In this document: positions 11,391 to 22,215 of the stretch, in pieces
Numbering within the stretch: the stretch's first letter is position 1
How the letters are laid out: each line of letters starts with the position of its first letter
Assembly: GCA_028023455.1 (NCBI GenBank)
Contig: JAQFVV010000043.1
Coordinates: 1,613,483 to 1,677,482 of the forward strand
From: Epiperipatus broadwayi
Taxonomy: Eukaryota; Onychophora; Udeonychophora; Euonychophora; Peripatidae
Reading direction: 5' to 3'
DNA length: 64,000 bases
The notes under the pieces: generated by a model
Seen by the model: only the letters and a program-made list of their open reading frames with translations
What the model was told of the DNA's origin: nothing
Databases searched by the model: none
Made by a program: the position numbers and the translations under genes

Positions 11391-12388
11391 ATGGAAGCTT
11401 TTGATCCAGCCCATCCCTGAGGGCTAGTCAAGCTATAAAGAGCGATTAATATTTTACCTATGGGCTAACCAGATCAAGAATCCTAAGGTAAAATTAACTA
11501 GATTAATGATCATGATAAGTCCTCAAACTTACGAGATACTGAAGTCTCAATCTATGGCAGAAACGGCAGCTGACCTAAATTTTGATAAAACGTTAGCGAC
11601 CCACCCTCATTATTTTTCCCCAAACCTCTGACAATAATGCAGATATTATTTCAGTCTCTGTATTCAAGAAGAGGAGGAAAAAGCCCGAGTTCACAACAAG
11701 AATCTGATCATTAGCATTAAACTGCGAATTCAAAGATTTACCGAATGAAGCACTTCGTGATCATTTTATTTGCGGCATAAACGACCACAATTTAAGACTT
11801 AAAATGCTGATGATGCCAGATTTCGATTTTGAAACAGCTGTGGCCCAAGCAATACTAGCAGAATCAATAGCTAGTCAGGCAAACCCATTAAAAAAAATTA
11901 CTAAGTATGACGTGCAAAAAATCAAGCATAACACTGAATCGATTAGACACTCAAATCAGCTCATATAATTCAGCATTAAATAATCTAATGTGTTGCTATA
12001 GATACAATGAACAAATACATATGTACAGAATTCTCGTACCACTATATGACGTTTTGCAAGCGGGTCAGACATATAAAGCCTGCGTGTTTGAAATTAAAGA
12101 CAGACAACCAATATGAGAATGAAAAAATCCATTCCAAAAAAACAGTAAAGGCTATTATAAGAAAAATAAACAAGTTGCCCGTATAAATCATATTAAAGAC
12201 GATCAGTCTGGATTTAACATAGTATTATAATTAATGATATGCTAGTTACAATGGAACTGGAAACAGGGTCTGCAGTGTCCATTGTTTCAAGAAAGACTTG
12301 GGCTATCATTAATAAAAATAAGGAATATAAGTTGCACCTTAGCAGCAAGTCTACCACAGACTATCAGGATAATAATGTAAAATTGCTG
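11391..12388 (+). pseudogene. Ty3/gypsy gag-protease relic
   Basis: With frameshifts and stops ignored, the plus strand encodes a degraded gypsy Gag. It starts near MEAFDPAHP at 11391, with YLWANQIKNPK, then ISPQTYEILKS near 11520, and then the Gag core NCEFKDLPNEALRDHFICGI followed by DHNLRLKMLM and FETAVAQAILAE at about 11720-11870. After a short unreadable linker, a retroviral-type aspartic protease start is seen at about 12240-12390: TMELETGSAVSIVSRKTW, whose family motif is xLDTGSAVSxIS. The catalytic Asp of DTG is Glu here, a loss of function. Reverse transcriptase, RNase H and integrase are absent; the sequence breaks off at about 12388 into a repeat shared with 9779-9940. The element is long dead. 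Confidence 0.75.
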
Positions 12389-12540
12389 GGACTTTATAAC
12401 TCAACAAATACTGCACCAATCTTGAAGAATCTTGCATGACCTTTTTTTTGTATAGAAATTTTACTAGCATACAAATTTTTGCTTTGTTTTTTAAAAAAAT
12501 TATAATTTGCAATCTAAAAATATATAGAAAATCTATATCG
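12386..12540. repeat. direct repeat unit, right copy (partner at 9779-9940)
   Basis: Same block as at 9779-9940, in the same orientation, starting abruptly where the protease frame of the gypsy relic ends. The junction suggests that truncation of the retroelement and arrival of this repeat were linked. Confidence 0.5.
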
Positions 12541-12859
12541 TAATTGTTTTCATATGATGTCATAAAAAACCCCAAAAAGAGGGCAGCACTGATTAAAAGA
12601 TTACAGAGTTGGACATTTTTTTTAAACGAAAAATATAGTTTTTGATTAAACAAGATAAAATTTAATTTTGCAAGTATATTCTAAATTAATTAAATTGTGT
12701 TTGTAAACAAGTATTTCATTTCTTATTTGAATTATGACAATTTATATCAATTATAATAATGAATTTGACAAACTTTTAGGATTCCAGTTCAAATATATAT
12801 TTAACACGTACTAAAAGTAAAATTTAAAATGGCATTAATACAGCTAGAAAAATACTACT

Positions 12860-13700
12860 GAATTTAATAAACTTTTACTATGAAATTGATAAACTTTTAG
12901 AGTGTCAGTTAAAATATATTTAACACATGAAAAAATAAATTTGGTACTTAAATATTAATCTGGACACCAAGATTCAAATTTTAAATTGTTTGTTTCCACA
13001 AATTATAAATGTAAATCATTTATTTTATATAGCGCGATGTTTATAAACTGTAATATTTAAACAGCATTAAGCTGTTGCACATGCGCTTTGCAGACTTTAA
13101 CTATAAATGAATGAATACTAACACTTCAAACACATGATAAAGTTTTTGGAAAAGATAGGCCATCTTTTCCAAAGACTTTATCATGTGTTTGAAGTGTTAG
13201 TATTCATTCATTTATAGTTAAAATCTGCAGAGCGCATGTGCAACAGCTTAATGCTGTTTAAATTATAAATGATTTTTAAAAGAAATTTTTTTGACAAATC
13301 AGCAAGAATGTGTTTTCAATATGAAACTAAATAAAAACAGGTAGCTGTGACTTGTAAGGTTTTTTTACGGCATTTTGTGCTATGAAAGCCATCCGTTTCT
13401 ACCCAGCATAATAGAGCACTTCGTGAAGTCTTAAACACCCAGCATGTGTAATACCAAATTTCAAATCTAGAAAAAAAACACATCATATTTCCAATAATGG
13501 AGATATATTCATTATGAGAAAAGGAAAAATATGAAAAAAAACTCTGAAATGTTTTTTATAATTTGTGGAAACAAACTAAACAATTTAAAATTTGAATTTT
13601 GGTGTCCGGACTAATACTTAAGTACTGTGAATTTTAAAATGCCGTAATACAGCAAGAGAAGTACCGAATTTTATAAACGTTTACCATTTCACTTTAAATA
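12860..13700. repeat. large nested palindrome, foldback family A
   Basis: Inner arms 13025-13155 and 13165-13290 are near-perfect reverse complements. Key words are gctgttgcacatgcgc on the left and gcgcatgtgcaacagc on the right, with acttcaaacacatgataaag facing ctttatcatgtgtttgaagt. The centre is at about 13158. Outer arms (about 12865-13020 and 13545-13695) also pair: 'ttggtacttaaatattaatctggacacca' faces 'tggtgtccggactaatacttaagtac'. Between right inner and right outer arms lies about 250 bp without a left counterpart, probably a later insertion. Related single-arm copies are at 2668-2836 and 36840-37035. No coding capacity. Confidence 0.7.
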
Positions 13701-15469
13701 TATTCTCATGTGATAAATTAAAATGGTATGGCTTGCGTATTAAAATACATATTACAAAAATGAAGATATATTAGTTTTTATATATCCAGATAAAATTTTA
13801 TTGAATAAATATATTTTAAATTACTTAAACTTTATTTGAACCACATATTTAATTTCTCACTTGCATATATTATGACAATGTTAAAATTTTATAGCCATTT
13901 TAAAAATTATTGCATGAAAAATATAAAGCAATTTAACATTATATAATATTGCTATGAATATGAGGCAAACCGCCTCGAAAGCGCTAAGCGTTTAATATTT
14001 GTGCATTCGTTATAGCTTCCCTTTCAAGCACTACACACGCTTTTAATTTTATTTATTAATATTGGTACAAAATAAATTTAAAATTTCAGAATATTAAAAA
14101 CAAGAAATGGATTTAAAGTGAATGATTTATAAATTCACACTCTTACTTCTAGACATTTAAGATTGTTTCATATAATTACATTTGAGGTCGGAAATAAAAT
14201 GGCCACTCTTATTTCCTTAAACTCTCTATCAGAGTATTTTTGCAGATTGAACACCATTGTTTAACGGTATTTGTGAGGAAAGGATGGTTACTTTCTATAG
14301 TTTGCTACAAAATGATTTATTTTAAATTTATTGTATTTAATAAAATTTATACTTTTTGTGATACTGCTGTTGACAATTATTTCATGTAAATATTATGTAA
14401 AATTTTCTACTAATACAAGGGGACAGCTAGAAAAATAGAGAGAATTATTGAGTAAAAATTTTATTTGGTATTTAATACATTAAAAATTGAAAATAGAATA
14501 CATAAACATATTTTAATCATCAAAGTTTGCTAGAGAAATGGAAACAGTTAGGGAAATTTTAATTCATTATTCAATACATTAAAATGGAATTTACATAATA
14601 AAACATTAAAAAATTATTACTGCTCTGAATATCTTATATATACAAATTAAAATATATTTTAATATTCTTGTATATTTTTATTTTTCTACTAACATTCAAA
14701 CCAGCAAGTTGGCTTCGCTAATGTTAGCAAAATAAAACAATGTAATGTAGTTGAGAATACACGAGTTGTCAACAACAGTTGGAAACAACTTATAACATTG
14801 TTTATAAAAATGCATTACACCAGTTATTTTCATCTTCTGTTGATAACTCATGTATTATTTCTTGTAAATATTATTTAAATGTATTTTAATTATTAACTAC
14901 ATCACATTCTTTTAATTGAATAAAGCAAGCAAAGATGAGAGTACAGATAGTATTCCACATATTTTGTTCATATAAAATTTATTTTAAATGATTTAGTGCA
15001 GAAACAAAAAAAGTTTAGAACAGAATCAAAAAACTTTGCTTTTTATATATTAATAATCTTATTTACTTGAAACATTAAACTCTTTTCTATGAGAAAGTAT
15101 ACACACAAATATAAATATGTGAAATGAGATTGACGGAAATACCCACCTTCATGCAAAAAATATGCTATTTCTAAAAAAAATGTTGACAATTAAAAAATGT
15201 TTTTTTTTGATACTTTAGAAAAATATACTTGATGAACAATAATTTTAGAATGTAATTAATTGAATGTTAAAATAAATGGGCTTCAAGAATTTTTTTAAAC
15301 CGACTTAATAATTAAATCTAGTTAATTGTATTATAAATTTACATTGTTTTCTTGAATCAAGAAAGGATAATGAACACCTACTTTAGATTTTGATACATAT
15401 CAATATTATGCTATTATTTTGATAGAAATGTATTTTATAAAGACATCAAAAAATTAATAACATTCTATC
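13701..15469. other. AT-rich stretch, no gene recognised
   Basis: No coding region recognised. A block near 14110-14290 (words 'ttcacactctxxxxctagacattta', 'gaggtcggaaataaaatggccactctta') resembles the middle of the family D repeats at 49790-50165 and 61190-61575. Two diverged copies of a ~110-bp block occur near 14440-14600. The rest is unremarkable. Confidence 0.4.
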
Positions 15470-15690
15470 CAAGTCTAAAGACTCGATACCTCTTGAGGTC
15501 CATGGAATTTATAAAATTTCATGTAGCATTTGTAAAGCTTCTTATATAGATATGAGCTATCATCACATCAGTGCTGGAAGAGATGAACATGTTAATACAG
15601 TCAAGTAGCACTCATCATCATCAGCACTATCTCTCCATGCTATAGATACAGGTCACAGTAATGATTTTTCTTACATGAAAATACAATTCA
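15470..15690 (+). pseudogene. Penelope-like element GIY-YIG endonuclease relic
   Basis: One plus-strand frame gives KDSIPLEVHGIYKISCSICK then ASYIDMS, followed after about 25 residues by SALSLHAIDTGHS. This fits the PLE GIY-YIG endonuclease pattern (xGxYKIxCxxCxxxYIGxTxxxxxxRxxxH...SxxxxHxxxTGH): the Cys pair is kept, while the Gly of YIG is Asp. An in-frame stop (near 15609) shows decay. It precedes, rather than follows, a PLE reverse transcriptase relic on the same strand, which is the reverse of the canonical RT-then-EN order. Confidence 0.65.
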
Positions 15691-16122
15691 GTTGTTAATA
15701 CAATACGTTTTGGTAAATATTGCATCAAGAATTCCAAGATTATGGATAAACTAAGTTTGATGAAATTGAATTGAAATAATATTATTGCTTCTTTTGATAT
15801 AATAAAATATATCAGTGTATCAAGAAAGGAAGTATTAAAATAGATATTAGTAAAATTGAAGACAGCGGTAAGCTTTCAGATAGTTGGATAAAGGTTGTTG
15901 AAGAAGTACTTATAAATGAAACGTTATATTTTAAATATAAGATGGATTTTTGGAAAATTGAAAAAGGATGGGTTAATGGGTGTTCAATAAGTGGTATTAT
16001 GTCACCAATTATGGTTGATTTTAAACAAGGCAAAACTCTCTCCATACAGTAGTGCCACCCTGTGCCAACCAGAGTAATCAATGGATGCCAGAAGGCTTGT
16101 GCATAAAATCCCTATCTAGTGC

Positions 16123-16179
16123 CTACTCATCCAATATCCCCAGACTAGTTTCTGGCTTGTGGCCATCATCAGTGAGGAG
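16123..16179 (-). ncRNA. hammerhead-ribozyme-like fold, R1 copy 1
   Basis: Read 5' to 3' on the minus strand, the parts are: stem I CUCCUCA; core CUGAUGA; stem II UGGC-CACAA-GCCA (4 perfect pairs); core GAAA; stem III CUAGU-CUGGGGAU-AUUGG (5 pairs, two G-U); a single A; and stem I UGAGUAG (6 of 7 pairs). This is the order of a type I hammerhead. The U that should pair with the last A of GAAA before the cleavage base is missing, so activity is doubtful. The call rests on layout by eye. Confidence 0.5.
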
Positions 16180-16577
16180 CATTGGATCTGAGAGCACTGC
16201 ACCTAGATCTTAGGATCTAATGCAACTCTCCAGCAGCCACCTTTTAACTCTACTTAACTACAAAACTATGAGAATGAAATTGAAAACAATAATATTTTCA
16301 ATCTAAGCTCAATAGTTTATATGGTCATATGGGTCTGAACTCAGTTCAGCACCCATACATTTTGGTGTCTTTGGCTCTTTTAACAACCATAGCCACCACT
16401 ATCCTATTAGGCAGGATTGGTGTTAAACCACTAAGCGTCACATGATCACCATCTCTTATACTAGCACATAATTGTTATTAAACAAGGCAAAACTCTCCAT
16501 ACAGTAGTGCCACCCTATGCCAACCAGAGTAATCAATGGATGCCAGAAGGCTTTTGCATAAAATCCCTATCTAGTGC

Positions 16578-16634
16578 CTACTCATCCAATATCCCCAGAC
16601 TAGTTTCTGGCTTGTGGCCATCATCAGTGAGGAG
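16578..16634 (-). ncRNA. hammerhead-ribozyme-like fold, R1 copy 2
   Basis: Identical in layout and stem sequences to the copy at 16123-16179, exactly 455 bases downstream. A circular RNA monomer released by two such ribozymes would therefore be 455 nt. The same missing U applies. Confidence 0.5.
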
Positions 16635-17033
16635 CCTTGGATCTAAGAGCACTGCACCTAGATCTTTGGAAAAGCTAAGTGATAAATACATTAAAAGTAA
16701 AGAAAGTTTACAGTATTATAGATACATGGATAATATAATGGGTGAAAGTAAAAATATCATAAATGCATTTAAAGTTAATAATAAATATAATAATTATATC
16801 TTATCTTGCACACTTTCACTAAGAAAACTGACATTTGTTTCACATAAATAAGATACTTTTTGCATAATAGGGGGCAATATTGGGGCATGATAATTGAAAT
16901 ACTTCTAACATTGGACCATTATATTTTATTGTACATATTTTTCAGGGATTTCTAATTCATTACATAATATCTAAATGAATATTAATTAAATTTCTATCTG
17001 AATAGAGTACAATAATGCTAAACCGACTGTAAA

Positions 17034-17120
17034 GCATTGGTGGTCGAGAGGTCAGCGCAGTTGCGTTACAAGCAGTTATCCCGGGTTAGTGGATTCGCTT
17101 CCCGGCTGATGCTATGACAC
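17034..17120 (+). repeat. tRNA-derived SINE, copy 1
   Basis: The sequence gttggtggtcgagaggtcagcgc, an anticodon-arm-like stretch, then ggxttcgcttcccggc and tgatgctatgacac, followed by an A-run, matches reverse complements at 62135-62230 and 52065-52165. In the best copy (62.1 kb) the anticodon arm ACTGC-CTTGCAG-GCAGT and a T-arm with GGGTTCGCGTCCC can be drawn, giving a TGC (Ala-like) anticodon. It lacks a mature 3' CCA context and ends in TGCTATGACAC plus A-tail in all copies, so it is a dispersed SINE, not a working tRNA. Confidence 0.6.
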
Positions 17121-20100
17121 ATGAGAAAAAAAAACTTTTTCAACTGTGCCCTTTCTAACAATAGGCTTTCACATTTAATTTATAATATCAATCCTTCACA
17201 TTAAAATGGAAAAGGCAAAACAAAAGATAAAATAGTGTATATTGTAATTTAACATTTAAAACATAGACATAGCTTTATTCCCATTCTAACTTTTTAAAAA
17301 TAATTATTAAAGACATTATTTTATATTTCCAAGTGTTTTGACTGGTAATGCCATCAAATAATATATTTTTTTAATATTGACAGTTGCCTAATAAATCAAA
17401 CACAAAGATTTATTCTCAAATCATTTAGAAGTTCACATTCCACAGTTACTTAAATGCATGACCCTCATTGGTCCCTTTTCCTGATGAAGAACATACATAC
17501 ATATCTCATATATTGATGACTCATCACTGGTTTAAAAAGGTTCAAAGAGGAAATATTATAGTAATTACATACAAGTATAATCCATTTATAAATGAGGATA
17601 ATAAGCTGATAAATTCATTAATAGAATGACTATATTAATTATAAATAGTATAATTTTTATAAATCAAGGGATATTTCCATCTCATTTTCATAGTCCAAAT
17701 TCATGATCTTTTATTATATATTACAAGATTTATGCTTTAAGGATTATTGCTCATTAAATTTAAAATTCAGTCTTGCCTACGCATTGCAACCAAGTAATAA
17801 AATAAACTGTATAATTATATACCAAGTCAATACCATTATTTATCTCTACACACTATATTTTACTTTGCTTATATTCATCTTACTGTGTATTGCATCAAAT
17901 GATATTCCTCTTTAAATGAGGCCATTTCTCACAATCTATTTGATATTCCTTATTAAATAAGGCCATTTGTCACAATCTTTATTTTATATTAAATGAACCT
18001 TTCATTTCAATTATGTAGACTTCATCTCTAAAACAAAATATCAAGTAAAAAGTACACTCATTTTGAATGTCACAATCCAAACCTAATTATTAAAAATTAA
18101 TCACTGAATAGAGGAATTTTAATTTTTATATTTAAATTGATTGCATACCTGTGTTTTTAGATTGTTTTCTGACTCATTACAATACTTGCCAAAAGTGTTT
18201 TCCAATGGCTTTTCTTAAAAATTCATATATACTACTGATCAGCAATTACTTCCATTTTACAATAGAGTTCACTATATCATTTTTAGATTTCTCCAGTTTT
18301 TGCACCACATGTAGAAACCTCAACCAACATTAACTCAATTTAAGACTTCTAAAACTTTTACTATTTCTACATTATTTATAGAATCAACAGTTTCTTTTTT
18401 TTCTGAAACTATTTATTCATCCCTTCAAAAAATTTCATCATTTTTTGACTTTCAATTTACATTTCTTGTATTATGTTCTGATTTCAGCTCTGTCCTGTTA
18501 TTTGATTCTAATTGTTCTACAAATGCCTTGCTTTCATCTATTTTTATATTCATTTCTTATATCATATTCTCATTTTTTATATTTCAGAATGGTTCTTAAT
18601 TATCTTTATATTCAATTGTGTAGCATTTCTTTATTTTTTATAATTTCAGCTTTTATTTCCTGTGTCAACTTACTAGATTTGTCATTTATTTTTGTATTAA
18701 TTCATTAAAGTGTTACATTTTATCTTCTGGCTTTTCTTCTACTTCCTATAGCTTTTATTATCTCTGATTTTCCATTTTGGCTTTGTCTCTTGAATATTTA
18801 CTTTATCTATTAAAACTATGTAAATTTCTTTTCATATCCTTAAATTTTGGATTGCCATCTTATTTGCTCATGCAACCTTTTATCCTCATTTATATCCAGG
18901 ATATGTCTTTTGAATCTCTTTCCAATCTGTCATCTTACCTTGCCAAATAATATTATTTCTAACTTGCTATTTTATAACAACTGCTTATTTTATTCTCATT
19001 CCATACTATTCATATATTTTTGACTACAGTGTTTTCTTATTATTAATTATTTTTAAGTCATATTCATCATCATCAATAAAAATTATCAAAACTTAATTAA
19101 GTCTTAGAGATGTGGTGCTGATTAAAAAAAAAAGTAAATATATAAAAAGGAATTAGAATGATTATATAACAAAAAAAAATACTGAAGAATATGTCAAATA
19201 TGATGAAAGGAAAATGGGAAAGGACGTGATAAATGATCTTAAAGATGAAAATATTTATAAACATTTGAATGAAATAAGAAATCTAAGAGAAAATGGTCAG
19301 AGATATGTGTGGATTGGATAAAATAGCAACTATTACTTTTTATTAATATGGTATAGAACTATATACCAAAAACTGTTCGTATTCTACACAAGAAGGAATT
19401 ATAGAATGTATGAGTAGCAATAGTAATATCAAGATTCATAAAAAAAAAGAAAATCTACAAGTTCTCTGAGAGATGTTGGTGGCTTCTTATCTATTTTTTA
19501 AGAATAGTATACTGCACACAGAAATTAAATAAAATTTAAATCAAACAATTAGTAGTCAATGGATATTGTGTAATCTTAATTCTAAATGTTGCACAAGCTA
19601 GAATTTGATTGCACCAATACAAATTGGAGTATTACAGTGATGAACAAAACAGAGTTGTCTGGTAAAGAAGTCTGTGCAATGGACTAAATCTAATCCCCAA
19701 AATGTCCAAATAATGTGTAGTACTGTTGCACTCACACTGATGATTGAGCTATAAAAATACCAAGATGTGGCTGTCTAAATCTGAACAGTTCCAACAATAT
19801 AATTCAGAGACGAATTAAGGCAGTTTCATTAATAGAATACTTTTGGAAATTTTCTAATTAATCTAATCAAATCACAATTTCCCAATCATCTAATGCCCAG
19901 TTCTTAGACTCAAACATCACTGACTTCAATGATATAGCATTGACATCAGAAACGAGCATTTTGAAATGATAACTCAGCTATGATATAGTTTTAAGGACAC
20001 TGGAGCATTGACCTCTGCAGCTGTTGTTTCTGTATACAAACTTTTTAAGATTTCCACGAGTTTCTTTTCGTAATCATGAATATCTGTTTCTAGTAGAAAT

Positions 20101-22079
20101 CATTCTTTAATCTTTAGTCCTGGCTTAATTAATCTTGTGACACTTAAAACAAACTTTCCAAACTGGATCTTGCGTTTTTTTGTCAAAACACAAAACAACT
20201 TTCACTTAAAATGTACTAAGAACTTTGATTTGTAAGAAGAAAATAGTAGTATGCATTTATGTGTGCATTGGTTTTATATATATAACATGGAAATAATTTT
20301 CTTTAAAAATATATATATATATAAATTTAATAAGTTTTTTTTTTTTTTTAATAAATGCCAGTGTACTCACATTTGAATGGGTCCATACCCATATATATTA
20401 ACATCAGTCATCATTATATGTTAAAATTATGTATTTTAAAAAAAGAATTTTTATTATTGGTTTATGACAATTTAAGAATGTTAATTTTAGAATATTATAC
20501 AGCATGAGTGCTTATATATAGGTATGTTCCATGTAAACCTACTGTGACATACATAATGCAATAGCATTTGTTTTTTTATTATTTGAATCAAAATGCCAAA
20601 TTTATATTTATAGCATACTCAAGAGGCCTTAATTTAACTTAGTAATAAATGTATATTTTATTAAGTTATTCCAGTGAATTTATTTAATCATAGACTAAGT
20701 TTACAACATTATATGTTAGTATTATCTCTTGTTCAAAGTAACAGTTTTAAAGCTCTTGTTCCCCGAGCTAGATTCATGCACAACGGTCAGTTACATGGAT
20801 TGAGGTTTATGTTTAGCATTATGCACATCTAGTTGATGAGAATTTCATTCTCTACTGCTGTATGGCACAAAGGTATATCCTTTAAAGTCCAAACACTAAC
20901 TTTTATTTTAATATTAATTAGAAATTAAGTTTATAGTTGGCCAATACATTAGTGGTACTAAGTGGCTATAGGGCATTGATGATGATCAGCATGTTTCTGT
21001 ATCCCAGCATTATTTTTTTGTAATTATTATATTCTGATAGATTACCAGTTTGTGTATCCAAATTATTGTTTATATAATTGGCCCCAAGATTGGCAAGAGC
21101 TAAATAATTAGCCTGGTCTATAGTGGACTACTTTCAAATCCAATCATAAGATTGACTGTTGATTTTTTTTTATTATTGATCATTCACGACGAATGATTTA
21201 TTGTTCTGTGAATTTAGTTACTTCTGATAATCTCTCAGGCTCACTGCTCAAATTCATTACATACCTTCTATCTTTGTCATTAAATGGGGATGATGATTTT
21301 CCATTATCCCAGGTTCACCCCTGTTTTTTCCTTTAGATTGAATTTTATACTTAAATGAGATCAGTCTATGGACATTCAGATGATGATGATATTTTCCATC
21401 ATTCCGGGCCACCGTAGTTTCTCCATACCATTATAACATACAAAGGATATATTTTTTGGGTTGATCCTTGCATATTTTTATTATAAATAGAATAAGTAGA
21501 TGGCTACCAAGTTTTTTTTTTTTTGGAAAAGCAGATCAAACAGTGAAAGAAGAATACTGTAAAGAGAAATTTAGTATTCTATTCTTGGAATTACTCGATA
21601 TATCACTCAGAAGTTAATGATACTAAAACTTGGTTACAAAAAATTATACTCCACAAGGCTAAAACATCCCCAAAAAAGGGGGGACCCGGGGCAACAGGAA
21701 AATCTCCCCTCCCCGGGCCCCCCCCCTAAAGAAAAAGAAAAAAACAGGGAAAGGAGTATGGGAAGATGGGAAGAGAGGGTTTTAAAAAAATCTCCTTTTC
21801 TTTATTATTTAATGTTTGGGGTTTTTTTGTGTGAGGGTGGGGATGATGGTTTTTTTTTTTTTTTATTTTATACTCCGACATTAGATTGAGAGAATTCAGA
21901 AAAAGAAAATATGACTTGTAAAGATATTTTTTTCTTGGGGGATTTTAATCTATATGTTGGTATAAAGGAGTAGACAAGATTGCAATAATTACAACGGAAG
22001 ATCATTATTATCCTCAACAACGAAGTTTACTTTACTGAATAGACTGCGTCATCATAAATGAATGGTTACAAGAGACTCA
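17121..22079. other. AT-rich stretch without a recognised gene
   Basis: No host exon recognised. Contents noted: a two-copy ~52-bp tandem repeat at 17878-17985 ('tgatattcctxxttaaataggccatttxtcacaatct'). A long T-rich block at 18140-19060 reads on the minus strand as a lysine/glutamate-rich, stop-interrupted frame that could be a decayed coiled-coil ORF, unassigned. A duplicated 'gatgatgat...ccatxattccxgg' block lies at about 21290-21430. A 21655-21870 patch with abnormal G/C homopolymers is listed separately. The rest has no pattern I can interpret. Confidence 0.4.
21655..21870. other. abnormal homopolymer patch, possible sequencing or consensus error
   Basis: Runs such as aaaaaagggggg, ccccgggccccccccc and a T15 stretch are packed in about 200 bases of otherwise AT-rich DNA. 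The 90-codon open frame here (21617-21889) is proline/glutamate-rich and fits no family. Similar isolated G-runs occur at 8388, 28617-28631, 50829-50839 and 61861-61867. This looks more like low-quality consensus than biology. Confidence 0.45.
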
Positions 22080-22215
22080 ACATGATTTTAGCATTATAGA
22101 CATAGTTTTTGTTGCCAGAAAATGCAAGAAAAGCACCAAAAAAAAAAAAAAAAGTGATTTATATATTGATTTAGGCAAGGTATTTGATCCAATTAATTGA
22201 ATGTCTACTTGGATT
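22080..22215 (+). pseudogene. LINE reverse transcriptase scrap
   Basis: A plus-strand frame reads FSIIDIVFVARKCKKS, then after an A-run DLYIDLGKVFDPIN. This corresponds to the non-LTR reverse transcriptase motif (DxIFxxRQxxEKxxxxxxxLYxxFIDLxKAFDxVN). The A-run and stop codons show decay. It is too short to assign to a clade. Confidence 0.5.

Larger units (their letters stand above)
16021..16664 (+). mobile_element. R1-family tandem dimer, retrozyme-like non-coding element
   Basis: The block TTAAACAAGGCAAAACTCTC...CACCTAGATCT starts at 16021 and again at 16478, offset by about 455 bp. The element is therefore R1, a middle part of about 260 bp, then R1 again: about 1.4 units in direct tandem. 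There is no ORF that makes sense. The minus strand of each R1 carries a 57-nt hammerhead-like segment (16123-16179 and 16578-16634). Tandem non-coding units with type I hammerheads are the architecture described for animal retrozymes. It is inserted in a PLE reverse transcriptase. Family copies in this window also lie at 31190-31560, 37590-38490 and 50400-50820, those as inverted pairs. Confidence 0.65.
15720..16850 (+). pseudogene. Penelope-like reverse transcriptase relic, split by a repeat insertion
   Basis: The left part (15720-16022) carries NIIASFDIIKYISVSRKEVL, corresponding to the catalytic motif A region (SFDVxxLFTNxPxxExL in PLEs). It then has NETLYFKYKMDFWKIEKGW and NGCSISGIMSPIMVDF, corresponding to the PLE segment NExxFxxxxxxYxQxxGxxMGxxxSPxxAxxFM. 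The right part (16665-16850) resumes with LEKLSDKYIKSKES and QYYRYMDNIMG, the motif C block (YRYVDDI in PLEs) with the second catalytic Asp changed to Asn. Between them sits the tandem R1 dimer (16021-16664). Several frameshifts are present in the left part. No endonuclease follows on the right side. This is a dead copy. Confidence 0.75.

Noticed and set aside
17034-17120. Functional tRNA gene
   Set aside because: Same sequence with identical non-tRNA 3' tail and A-run occurs at two other sites; it is a SINE.
18445-18708. 87-codon plus-strand open frame rich in Phe/Leu/Ile
   Set aside because: By-product of T-rich sequence; the opposite strand is lysine-rich with stops and unassignable.
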